This document shows, piece after piece, positions 1 through 6,485 of a DNA stretch of 20,497 bases (position 1 is its first letter; every line of letters begins with the position of its first letter). This stretch comes from Chthonomonas sp. UBA6659 (lineage in GTDB: Bacteria > Armatimonadota > Fimbriimonadia > Fimbriimonadales > Fimbriimonadaceae). The stretch covers positions 1-20,497 of the forward strand of contig DKKT01000078.1 in the NCBI GenBank assembly GCA_002455425.1. Reading direction: 5' to 3'. A program made the translations under genes and the position numbers. The notes below the pieces were generated by a model. That model saw only the letters and a list, made by a program, of their open reading frames with translations, was not told where the DNA came from and ran no database searches.

Positions 1-23
1 ACCCACGACCTCTGCAGTGCGAT
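1..23 (-). repeat. tRNA-Ala 3' fragment, candidate att half-site
   Basis: These 23 bases are identical to 3180-3202, inside the intact tRNA-Ala gene. Read on the minus strand they run from the first base of the anticodon loop through the 3' anticodon stem, the variable loop and the first T-stem side. Identity breaks at base 24, so the 5' half of the tRNA is missing. The copy may extend left of the window. A 3' tRNA piece some 3.2 kb from the intact gene is what integration by a tyrosine recombinase into a tRNA gene leaves behind; no integrase is visible between the copies. Confidence 0.65.
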
Positions 24-125
24 GTTCGCTGCGCGGTCCAATTCTGCCTGGTGGTCAGGTTCAAGTCAGGGAGAACCACGTTCAAAGACCGACCTCTGCA
101 ATAGGCTGCAAGCGTACCAGCACTC
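24..125. other. Non-coding end of the tRNA-bounded segment
   Basis: No convincing gene lies between the tRNA fragment and the end of the lipoprotein gene. Bases 90-100 again match 11 bases of the tRNA-Ala sequence (same as 6-16), which may be a second degenerate tRNA-derived copy or chance. No terminator with a T-run is visible. Confidence 0.4.
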
Positions 126-776
126 TTAGCACTTCGAAGGGAATGATAGGAGCCATTTGCCGTCCTTCATCCAGAAGGGAATTGTGTGAGCCGAGCGTTT
201 CAGTTTGCTGTTGTTCGCCTTCCATTGCACGAGTTCAAAGTCAGCATTCATCCTTCCCTTAGAGATCTCAAATCCTTCTTCATTTCCAGGTAACCGTCCG
301 AACTTTAGTTGGCTAGGACTGAACACGTAGAGATAGTTTCCGGAAAGAGCATTCGAAAAATCAGGAGACACCCAGACACATCCTAAGAGATTTTCGCCCA
401 ACTTTACAACGTTTGAGCTACCGGGGAAACCATCTGTAGATCCACTGGGCCAGCTTTGAAGGACGTAGCCGTGCTTTTGTTGGCGAACGAAGTAGTGGAA
501 ATAACGTCCAGCCCCGCCTGACACAAGAATCACAACTCGATCTTCAACAACGAATACCTTGTCCGGAAGATCACGGTCGAATCGCAAAGCTGAAATCTTC
601 AGCAGTTTCTCATGGCCTGCCACGCCCTTCTTCGCAAGGAAGAGTGTGTCGGCGCCCTTTTCTTCATTGAGCCCATACTGGCTCAACACGTAGAGTCCCT
701 GATCAATATTGCTCGTTCGCACCGGGCGGTCCGGGCTACAAGCAAGTAAAATCACTCCAAAGGTTGACAAGATCAT
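126..776 (-). CDS. Predicted lipoprotein of unknown function; candidate immunity/accessory protein
   Basis: A 216-residue protein that I do not recognise. The N-terminus is a very short hydrophobic stretch ending in LLAC (residues 10-13), which fits a lipobox with Cys13 as the lipidated residue, although the usual positive n-region is absent. The rest is a soluble domain rich in beta-prone and aromatic segments, ending in Cys. It begins only 6 bases after the stop of the large Rhs-tip/NAGPA gene, on the same strand and in the same frame (TAG, two codons, ATG), so the two are surely co-transcribed. In polymorphic-toxin loci the gene directly downstream of the effector often encodes its immunity protein; a membrane-anchored immunity protein would fit an envelope-acting effector. 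This role is inferred from position only. Base composition is AT-richer than the ATPase region. Confidence 0.75.
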   Translation of the reverse strand: MILSTFGVILLACSPDRPVRTSNIDQGLYVLSQYGLNEEKGADTLFLAKKGVAGHEKLLKISALRFDRDLPDKVFVVEDRVVILVSGGAGRYFHYFVRQQKHGYVLQSWPSGSTDGFPGSSNVVKLGENLLGCVWVSPDFSNALSGNYLYVFSPSQLKFGRLPGNEEGFEISKGRMNADFELVQWKANNSKLKRSAHTIPFWMKDGKWLLSFPSKC

Positions 777-782
777 TAGTCG

Positions 783-3041
783 CTACCCGCAAATAATGAT
801 CCAGTTATCGACGCTTCGCCGATCAGGTTTTCCAGTTGCACTGGCGTTACCCAGCAGTATCTCCTTGCCACCAGAGCCCCACACTTGAGTGGAACCTCCT
901 CCATCTAGCCAAACAAAGCGAGAGTTTGGAGGACAAGCGGACCGGGCACAACGTTCAAAGTTACTGGCTGAGCACCCAGCTGTGACGACGATCGCCACGA
1001 GTCTTCCTCTCTTGTCAACACACGCTCCGGTTCTGCCGGGCAAGTTCTTTCCGCCAGGACTTGGAGGGATCCCAATGATTCCCGTCACGTGATCGCCCCC
1101 AACAGTGATGATAACTTCTTTCCTTCCACTTCCTGGAGGCGCAGGTGATCCGACTCCTTTTACGGGCCCCGAGTTGCAAGGGTCTAGAGACCCCATCGGA
1201 TTTGTTCCCGAGAAAAAACCGCCGTTGACGCAGATACACTGCTTTCCTGGATATAGTTTCTTCGCTAGAGCGACACAGTCTTTGCCGCTAAGCAAAGCAG
1301 TATTGCCGGGCTTGCCCTTGGGTGGACCCACCACGATGCCTGTGGAATCGCCAGGACTCGGAGTTATTAGCAAAGACTTGCCACAACCTTTGCAATCGAT
1401 GGGCTTGATTGCGTAAAGAGCGTCAGGGTCAATATAGGTGGTTGGGTTGTTGAACGCATAAGCATACGGGTGCTCTCCCTGCAACCGTTCGGCTAACCGA
1501 GCTTCAGTCAAGAATCTGCCTAATCCGGCCATGTATGGCCTCCTGCCCGGGATATGCGTTGGAAATGGCATTCCGGGACTGGGGACGTGGGGCGCGGTGC
1601 TTCGATTCGGGAAACCAGGCAGCGGCGGAGTCGGCACAGACGGTCCCATCACTGTAGCCATCGGCGCTTGCTGTCGTTCTAGATTTTCTTTATTCCTCTG
1701 CATTACTTCCTCCATAAGGTTGCTATTTCGATTGATTGCTTCCTTGTTCATGTTGTCAAGCTGCTTCATCTGGTGAAGGTTCCAAACACTGTAAGGGGTC
1801 GATACCCTCCACGGCCCAAGGATCGAGCCGTCATTCATTTCAAAAGACAAACTCGCCCCGCTGATCCGTTCGCACGAAAGGGACCACTTGCAATCGTCGG
1901 GAATGTCATGCAGTGCCATCACGCGTCCAACCTGGCACTTTGATCTGACGTTTGCCCCCGGAATCCAATCCGGCCACTTGTCGAAGTCAGGCTCATCAGT
2001 TGGTGGAATAACCAGGTCATTGTCCAAGTCCAGCGGATCGCCGGTGAACTCAAAGGCAAGCGTTAAGCACTCGTCGATGGCGCTACAGATTCCTTCCTTG
2101 CTCTCGGTGCCGTGCTCAAAGACTGCCTCTGCCATTGCCGATGCCAAGCGATGAACTGCAGGCTCGTATGTCTTCAGCTTGCATAGGGCGTCGTCGAACC
2201 GAACGAGCGATGATCGGTTGCCTCGCTCCCGTTCCACTATTTGTTCCGCAAACTGTAAGGCTTCAAACACCGCTTCGCGCTTCGTGGAAGGGGAGAAGCC
2301 TGAATCCAACAGCCTCGCCATGTTGTTCATCGCGATGGCCTGATCGCCATCTATAGGTTCCATATCGAATCCTTTGCGGCGCAGCAGCTCGTTGACCTTG
2401 AGATCCAAGACGTACGACTGGATGAAGTTGACCTGGTTCGAGCGCGCTGGATCGGAGACGTCGGCGAGCGTCCGCTCATCCTCGCATTGATCCACGTACT
2501 GAACCCATGCATGGCCAATTTCGTGGGCAAAGATCGTTTCGTGGAGGGTTGCAGCGTCAAGAAACAAAAGCAAGCCGTGAGGGTCGGCGCTGTTCAGGAA
2601 ATTGTGTCTTGGAGCAGCATCTCTGCGGAACCCCGGCATCGTGTCAACTGGGACGAGGACCTTGGTCGTGCAGCGGTCCACTTTGCCAATGAAGTCCATA
2701 AACCGCTTGGACATGTTCAGAGGTTCAATAACTGGATACAGGTCCTCCGGCAACCCCTTTTCGCCCAAATTCCACCTATGAGCCGTGTTTACGTTGGGCA
2801 AGTAGACGTGGGACTGCACCCTGAAGCGTAATCCATGCCGGTTCTCAAGCTCCTGACCGATTGTTGGCAACCCGATTCTAGCTGCAGTCAAGTTGTTTCG
2901 TTCCGTTCGGCAAGCGATCTCGATTGCGAGTTCTGGATCGTCGGCCCGGAAAAACTCACGCGAAAGGACTTGAGTATGCCAAGGGACAGGCTTGCTCACG
3001 GCTCCACCGCAGTCCCCTCTCTCAAAGAGGCCTAGGTCCAT
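783..3041 (-). CDS. HExxH metallopeptidase / Rhs-core tip / NAGPA-like phosphodiester glycosidase protein
   Basis: A 752-residue multidomain protein. Residues 1-300 carry a zinc-metallopeptidase signature, HEIGH at 173-177 (His173, Glu174, His177). Residues 459-500 are a Pro-rich linker. Residues 506-541 look like the end of an Rhs core: GLGRFLTEARL, then YAYAFNNP and YIDPDAL. Residues 545-752 resemble the phosphodiester glycosidase (NAGPA) family, with VNGGFFSG (605-612), WLDGGGSTQVW (711-721) and a closing RRSVDNW. The Rhs motif normally marks the border between the YD-repeat shell and a variable C-terminal toxin, but here no shell is present; the peptidase takes its place. No signal peptide is visible. 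It is the first gene next to the tRNA and is followed by a lipoprotein gene 6 bases on. I infer an effector or envelope-modifying enzyme; the substrate is unknown. Confidence 0.8.
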   Translation of the reverse strand: MDLGLFERGDCGGAVSKPVPWHTQVLSREFFRADDPELAIEIACRTERNNLTAARIGLPTIGQELENRHGLRFRVQSHVYLPNVNTAHRWNLGEKGLPEDLYPVIEPLNMSKRFMDFIGKVDRCTTKVLVPVDTMPGFRRDAAPRHNFLNSADPHGLLLFLDAATLHETIFAHEIGHAWVQYVDQCEDERTLADVSDPARSNQVNFIQSYVLDLKVNELLRRKGFDMEPIDGDQAIAMNNMARLLDSGFSPSTKREAVFEALQFAEQIVERERGNRSSLVRFDDALCKLKTYEPAVHRLASAMAEAVFEHGTESKEGICSAIDECLTLAFEFTGDPLDLDNDLVIPPTDEPDFDKWPDWIPGANVRSKCQVGRVMALHDIPDDCKWSLSCERISGASLSFEMNDGSILGPWRVSTPYSVWNLHQMKQLDNMNKEAINRNSNLMEEVMQRNKENLERQQAPMATVMGPSVPTPPLPGFPNRSTAPHVPSPGMPFPTHIPGRRPYMAGLGRFLTEARLAERLQGEHPYAYAFNNPTTYIDPDALYAIKPIDCKGCGKSLLITPSPGDSTGIVVGPPKGKPGNTALLSGKDCVALAKKLYPGKQCICVNGGFFSGTNPMGSLDPCNSGPVKGVGSPAPPGSGRKEVIITVGGDHVTGIIGIPPSPGGKNLPGRTGACVDKRGRLVAIVVTAGCSASNFERCARSACPPNSRFVWLDGGGSTQVWGSGGKEILLGNASATGKPDRRSVDNWIIICG

Positions 3042-3065
3042 GATCAGATTCTACAACGAAAAGAG

Positions 3066-3098
3066 GGCACTGAGTGCCGAAACGGACGACTTTCCGTT
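3066..3098. promoter_or_regulatory. Palindrome and hairpin upstream of the effector gene
   Basis: Bases 3066-3078 form a 13-base perfect palindrome, GGCACT-G-AGTGCC. Bases 3081-3098 form a second inverted repeat, AACGGA and TCCGTT, with a 6-base loop. They lie 25-57 bases upstream of the ATG at 3041, between it and the tRNA. A weak minus-strand -10 box, TAGAAT, is at 3053-3048 and no clear -35 is seen. The palindrome could be an operator; there is no T-run to make the second repeat a terminator. Confidence 0.3.
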
Positions 3099-3116
3099 CT
3101 TGGTCACAAAACCGCT

Positions 3117-3139
3117 TAGGAACCAACCGTAGGAACCAA
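3117..3139. repeat. Two 10-bp direct repeats beside the tRNA att site
   Basis: TAGGAACCAA occurs at 3117-3126 and again at 3130-3139, separated by 3 bases (13-base period). The pair lies 19-41 bases from the 3' end of tRNA-Ala, on the element side. Short direct repeats in this position often are arm-type sites for an integrase or excisionase, but no such protein is in the window. Confidence 0.4.
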
Positions 3140-3157
3140 TATATGTGCAGTTGAACC

Positions 3158-3233
3158 TGGTGGAGATGATGGGATTCGAACCCACGACCTCTGCAGTGCG
3201 ATTGCAGCGCTCTCCCAGCTGAGCTACATCCCC
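3158..3233 (-). tRNA. tRNA-Ala (anticodon CGC)
   Basis: A complete 76-base cloverleaf with encoded CCA. The acceptor stem GGGGATG pairs with CATCTCC and includes a G3:U70 wobble, the classic alanine identity element. The D arm is GCTC/GAGC with an 8-base loop. The anticodon stem is CTGCA/TGCAG with loop ATCGCAC, so the anticodon is CGC, reading GCG. The T arm is GTGGG/CCCAT with loop TTCGAAT. The discriminator is A. Its 3' part is repeated at 1-23, making it a probable integration target. Confidence 0.97.
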
Positions 3234-3263
3234 ACGTTCTCTGTGCGCTCCCCCGTGGAACCC

Positions 3264-3269
3264 ATTGTA
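3264..3269 (-). promoter_or_regulatory. Putative -10 box of tRNA-Ala
   Basis: TACAAT on the minus strand lies 30 bases before the tRNA 5' end, preceded by GGG. The expected -35 window shows only a poor match. The same TACAAT hexamer recurs at 10997 and 11327, which gives it slight extra weight. Confidence 0.4.
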
Positions 3270-3282
3270 CCCAGTGGCGGAC

Positions 3283-4050
3283 TCAGTGGAAGTAGCTCGC
3301 GCCGTTGATGTCGATCACGACGCCGCTCAGGTACGCGGCGTCATCGGAGAGCAAGAAGGCACTTGCCGCCGCGCAGTCGGCGGGCGAGGCCATGCGTCCG
3401 AGGGGGATGGTTTCGAGGATCGCGGCGAGGCGCTCCTCCATTCCGTCTCGTGACATGGCGGTGTCGACCCAGCCGGGGGCGATACCGAAGATCTGTATGT
3501 TCTTCGGCGCGAGTTCGACCGCGAGCGAACGGGTGAGATTGATCAGGGCGGCTTTCGAGGCTGCGTAAAGGGCCGCGCCGGGTTCGCCGCGAAATCCGAC
3601 TCGGCTCGCGACGTTCAGGATGCGGCCGCCACCGGTGGCGGCAAAGGCCTTCACGGCGGCTCGGCAGAGGCGCATCGGCGACTCGAAGTTCACCGCGAAG
3701 GTCTTATGCAACGTGGCTTCGAATTCGCCGTCACCTGCGTCCGCAAACGACATCTGTCGGTAGACGCCCGCGTTGTTGACGAGGGCGTGAATGGGACCAT
3801 CGGCGAGAGCCGCCTGAAACAGGCGCGTCGCTTCGGCGGGATTGGCGAGGTCGGCTTGATAGAGCCCCTGGCTTCGCGGGCCGATCGAGGCCACCACCCG
3901 TTCGGCTTCGGCACGATTTTCGGCATAGTGAAGGGCCACGCTCCAACCGTCGCGAGCGAGGCGCTCAGCGATGGCGCGCCCGATTCCGCGCGACGATCCG
4001 GTGACGAGGACACGACGATTCCGCACGGCGTCACTTTGACATATCCGCAT
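3283..4050 (-). CDS. Short-chain dehydrogenase/reductase (FabG-like)
   Basis: A 255-residue classical SDR, an NAD(P)-dependent oxidoreductase of the cytoplasm. The cofactor motif TGSSRGIG is at residues 17-24, NNAG at 92-95, an Asn in the catalytic helix near 121, and the catalytic Ser149, Tyr162 and Lys166 (YAASK). The motif IAPGWVDT and the C-terminal DINGA are typical of the FabG branch. The open frame extends upstream to 4263, but this stretch is low-complexity and overlaps the divergent gene at 4082, so I chose the ATG at 4050, just before the Rossmann fold; a GTG at 4026 is possible. Substrate cannot be told: 3-oxoacyl-ACP, a sugar or another ketone. It points toward the tRNA and is divergent from the next gene with only 31 bases between. 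Confidence 0.9.
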   Translation of the reverse strand: MRICQSDAVRNRRVLVTGSSRGIGRAIAERLARDGWSVALHYAENRAEAERVVASIGPRSQGLYQADLANPAEATRLFQAALADGPIHALVNNAGVYRQMSFADAGDGEFEATLHKTFAVNFESPMRLCRAAVKAFAATGGGRILNVASRVGFRGEPGAALYAASKAALINLTRSLAVELAPKNIQIFGIAPGWVDTAMSRDGMEERLAAILETIPLGRMASPADCAAASAFLLSDDAAYLSGVVIDINGASYFH

Positions 4051-4081
4051 CTCCGGATTGGATCGCGCGTAGTACCTGGAT

Positions 4082-4585
4082 ATGAAGGGTGCGGCGAAGT
4101 GGATCGGCGGGTTTCTGATCTTTGGGTGCTGCATTTGCAGCATCGGTGGCTTCTTCGCCTTCCGCTTCTTCGGGGGGCTCGGGCAGGAACTGGCCTGGCT
4201 CCAAGACGCGCAAAAGGCGGCCGAAAGGGCGACCCAGCCCCCGGCGGCCGATCTCGCTCTCATCCGACAGATTCAGGCGGGCGCACCCCTCACCCCCGAG
4301 AATCTCAGCCGACTCGAAGGAATCTGCGACGAAATGACAGGGCGGACCCAGGCGGCGTGGAACGAACTGGACGCGAAGCCGGTGCCGCCACGACTGGTTG
4401 CGATGAAGGAGAAGCTCAGGCACGCGTCGGACAAGCTCCAGTCGAGCTACCGGGAGTTGGCCGATGGGATCGCCCGCCGGGACGAACGCGCGGTGCGGGC
4501 GACGCTCGGCGGGCTTCAGGGCTACTGGGACGGCCTCCGTGTCGATGTCGAGTCCGAACTCAAGCGGCTGTATCCGCAGCGGTAG
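4082..4585 (+). CDS. Small membrane-anchored protein of unknown function
   Basis: A 167-residue protein with one N-terminal hydrophobic segment (about residues 8-30, containing CCIC) and a largely helical, charged remainder (35-167). I recognise no family. It probably sits in the inner membrane by its N-terminus with a helical soluble domain. It is 9 bases upstream of atpZ on the same strand, so it may be the first gene of the ATP synthase transcript. No strong ribosome binding site precedes the ATG. Whether it has a role in the ATPase is unknown; the position alone suggests co-transcription. Confidence 0.75.
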   Translation: MKGAAKWIGGFLIFGCCICSIGGFFAFRFFGGLGQELAWLQDAQKAAERATQPPAADLALIRQIQAGAPLTPENLSRLEGICDEMTGRTQAAWNELDAKPVPPRLVAMKEKLRHASDKLQSSYRELADGIARRDERAVRATLGGLQGYWDGLRVDVESELKRLYPQR

Positions 4586-4594
4586 TATTCGGAC

Positions 4595-4990
4595 ATGCCC
4601 GATGAGCCCGAGCCTCCTGTCGATACCGAACGTGCGATCGAAGCGCGCGTCCGCGAGGCGCAAGCCGAGATAGCCGGGATCGACGATGAGTTTCACGACC
4701 GGCTGAAACAGCTCGAAGCGCGCGCCGAAGCCGCACATGGTGGCTATCAGAAGAAAGTCGCGGAGCAGGAGCGCGTGCGCAAGGGTGAAGGCGAAAGTTC
4801 ACGCGGCCTCGGCGTCGGCTTGAGCGTGGCCTATACGATCCTCGGCATGCCGATGGTCGGGGCCGGAGTAGGCTGGCTGGTCGACCAACAGACCGGCATG
4901 AAGGTGTTCCTCGGACTCGGGACCGTCGGGGGGGCCGTGCTTGGGGTCGTTTTCGCCCTGGTCATTCTCAGTCGGCATCAGGATAAGTAG
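4595..4990 (+). CDS. atpZ: F0F1-ATPase accessory protein AtpZ
   Basis: A 131-residue protein of the AtpZ/ATPase_gene1 family. An N-terminal charged coiled-coil region (about 10-65) precedes two membrane helices (about 72-95 and 104-125). The first contains GLSVAYTILGMPMVGAG followed by GWLVDQQTG, the typical family core. AtpZ and AtpI sit at the head of many atp operons; they assist the F0 sector and were proposed to act in ion supply or assembly. The N-terminal extension is longer than in most AtpZ proteins, which are often under 100 residues. The gene ends one base before the atpI start. Confidence 0.85.
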   Translation: MPDEPEPPVDTERAIEARVREAQAEIAGIDDEFHDRLKQLEARAEAAHGGYQKKVAEQERVRKGEGESSRGLGVGLSVAYTILGMPMVGAGVGWLVDQQTGMKVFLGLGTVGGAVLGVVFALVILSRHQDK

Positions 4991-4991
4991 C

Positions 4992-5351
4992 GTGCGATTC
5001 TGGCTACTTTGGTCGCTGATTGCCGGCCTTGGGGCGGTGGTCGCGGTCACGGTCGGGGGCTCGACGGCGGGTCAGGGCTATGCGATGGGCCTCGGCGGCA
5101 CCGCATTCAGCGTGCTCGCCCTCAAGTGGATCATCGGAACGATGGCCAACGCGGCGACGGGGATCAAGCCGGGTCTCGGAACGCTCTGGGTCGTGCTCGC
5201 CTTCTTCGTGAAGTTGCCCGTCTTCGTCACGCTCGCGATGGCTTCCCACCGGGTCGGAGGGGACGCCCCGACCGGTTTTGCAGCCGGGATTCTTCTGGTA
5301 TACTCGGCTCTGGTCGGGTGGGCTGTTCGGAGGGAACAGAGCCCACCTTGA
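4992..5351 (+). CDS. atpI: ATP synthase protein I (AtpI-like)
   Basis: A 119-residue integral membrane protein with four predicted helices (about 4-22, 30-51, 63-84 and 95-111), the layout of the AtpI family. The open frame runs in from 4941 inside atpZ, but a GTG at 4992 with an AGGA nine bases upstream gives a start one base after the atpZ stop, and the protein then begins with the first membrane helix. AtpI is thought to help assembly of the c-ring. It lies between atpZ and atpB, which supports the call; sequence conservation in this family is low, so the name rests on topology plus position. Confidence 0.8.
   Translation: MRFWLLWSLIAGLGAVVAVTVGGSTAGQGYAMGLGGTAFSVLALKWIIGTMANAATGIKPGLGTLWVVLAFFVKLPVFVTLAMASHRVGGDAPTGFAAGILLVYSALVGWAVRREQSPP
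5276..5304 (+). promoter_or_regulatory. Putative internal promoter before atpB
   Basis: Inside the end of atpI there is an extended -10, TGG followed by TATACT at 5299-5304. At 17-base spacing the -35 is the poor match TTTTGC (5276-5281). It would give a transcript starting about 45 bases before the atpB ATG and could raise expression of the structural subunits over atpZ and atpI. Confidence 0.35.
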
Positions 5352-5358
5352 GTTCTGT

Positions 5359-6120
5359 ATGGGTGAGTTGTTCTCGATCGGACGATCTCTTTTCGCGGCT
5401 TCCGAAGGCGGGCATCACGGGCCTAGCTACGAGGGGCTTTTTCTTTACGTCGCGATTGTCATCGCGGTGCTGTTCGGGTTTCTGACCGTCGCGAAGTCCG
5501 GCTTGAAGGATCGGGTTTTCGTGAAGTGGCCGACCCAATGGCTCGAGCAGCTGTACCTCTTCATCGAGAACATGTGCGTCGGCATCATCGGCGCGCACGG
5601 CCGGAAGTACGTGCCGATGATCATGACCTTCTGGTGCCTGATCTTCGTCTCGAACATCGTCTCCCTCTTCTTCCCGACCGCCCCGACCGCGGATCTCAGC
5701 TTCAATCTCGCCCTGGCGCTGATCTCGATCGGGTACGTGCAGTACGAGGGTATCAAGGCGAACGGACTGTTCGGCCATCTGTCCCACTTTGCCGGTCCGA
5801 AGCTCGGGATCGGGCTCATTGCGATTACGGGCATGATCTTCATCATCGAGATCATCTCCGAGCTGATGAAGAACGTGTCGCTCAGCCTCCGGCTTTTCGG
5901 CAACATCCACGGAGGTCACCAAGCGGTCGAGTCCATGAACCAGCTCGTCCCCTATGTGCCCATGGGTTTCTTCTTGCTGCCGATCAAGCTCCTGACCTGC
6001 GTGGTTCAGGCGATGATCTTCTCGCTGCTGACGTGCGTTTACCTCTCGCTCGTCACTGCCCACCACGACGACCACGAGCACGATCACGACGGGCACGGAG
6101 AGCCGGCCGCCGCTCACTGA
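5359..6120 (+). CDS. atpB: ATP synthase F0 subunit a
   Basis: A 253-residue multi-pass membrane protein, the static half of the proton channel against the c-ring. The key segment SLSLRLFGN contains the essential arginine, Arg178 here (equivalent to E. coli aR210), and NVSLSLRLFGNIHGG is typical. The start is the ATG at 5359, 7 bases after the atpI stop; the frame is open further upstream but that part overlaps atpI and has no family similarity. No strong Shine-Dalgarno is close to the ATG. The C-terminus is a His/Asp-rich tail (about 235-247, HHDDHEHDHDGHG), a common but variable decoration that could bind metal. Operon neighbours confirm the identity. Confidence 0.96.
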   Translation: MGELFSIGRSLFAASEGGHHGPSYEGLFLYVAIVIAVLFGFLTVAKSGLKDRVFVKWPTQWLEQLYLFIENMCVGIIGAHGRKYVPMIMTFWCLIFVSNIVSLFFPTAPTADLSFNLALALISIGYVQYEGIKANGLFGHLSHFAGPKLGIGLIAITGMIFIIEIISELMKNVSLSLRLFGNIHGGHQAVESMNQLVPYVPMGFFLLPIKLLTCVVQAMIFSLLTCVYLSLVTAHHDDHEHDHDGHGEPAAAH

Positions 6121-6175
6121 TTCACAGTTTTTCGTAACGACGATTTTCGCCATCAACTAGGAGGATAGGAAGGAA

Positions 6176-6421
6176 ATGCTAGGACTCGGACTCGGACTCG
6201 CCGCCCTCGGCGTCGGTATCGGCCTCGGACTCATCGGCTACGGAGCTATGCAGGGCATGGCTCGACAGCCGGAATCGATCGGCAAGCTGCAGACCGCGAT
6301 GCTCATCGCGCTCGCGTTCGTCGAACTCGTCTTTCTGCTCACCGTCTTCGTCGCCCCCGGCGCGTTCCGCGAGAACGTGATGACGACGAAGGTCGAAGGC
6401 GCCGCGAACCCGACCCCGTAA
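6176..6421 (+). CDS. atpE: ATP synthase F0 subunit c
   Basis: An 81-residue two-helix hairpin that forms the rotor ring. Helix 1 is Gly-rich (LGLGLGLAALGVGIGLGLIG), the polar loop contains ARQPE (29-33), and helix 2 carries the ion-binding carboxylate Glu50 in AFVELVF. The residues after Glu50 are Leu-Val and not the Ser/Thr pair of sodium-binding c subunits, so a proton is the likely coupling ion. A strong AGGAGG at 6159-6164 plus a second purine run to the ATG suggests high translation, as needed for the many copies per ring. A 55-base gap separates it from atpB. Confidence 0.95.
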   Translation: MLGLGLGLAALGVGIGLGLIGYGAMQGMARQPESIGKLQTAMLIALAFVELVFLLTVFVAPGAFRENVMTTKVEGAANPTP

Positions 6422-6434
6422 CTTGACGACATCG

Positions 6435-6461
6435 TCCCGGACGGACAAGCTCCGTCCGGGA
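6435..6461 (+). other. Perfect 11-bp hairpin between atpE and atpF
   Basis: TCCCGGACGGA (6435-6445) pairs fully with TCCGTCCGGGA (6451-6461) around a 5-base loop. It begins 14 bases after the atpE stop and ends 24 bases before the atpF ATG. There is no T-run after it, so it is not a standard terminator. It is well placed to stabilise the 3' end of an atpE message or to lower read-through into atpF, giving more c than b subunit. Confidence 0.7.
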
Positions 6462-6485
6462 TCCATCACACCCGCAAAACACTCT

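Noticed and set aside
783..3041. Complete Rhs toxin with YD repeats
   Set aside because: Only the end-of-core motif is present; no YD repeat shell can be found upstream in the protein.
3081..3098. Hairpin downstream of tRNA-Ala as a terminator
   Set aside because: Only 6 bp and no T-run on the minus strand after it.
5227..6156. Long minus-strand open frame opposite atpB
   Set aside because: Antisense to a clearly conserved ATPase gene; the rich D/E/R/H composition is what the complement of membrane-protein codons gives.
6182..6199. Three tandem GGACTC hexamers at the start of atpE
   Set aside because: They simply encode the Gly-Leu alternation of c-subunit helix 1.
6176..6421. Sodium-type c subunit
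   Set aside because: The residues next to the ion-binding Glu50 are Leu-Val, lacking the Ser/Thr ligands seen in sodium-binding rings.
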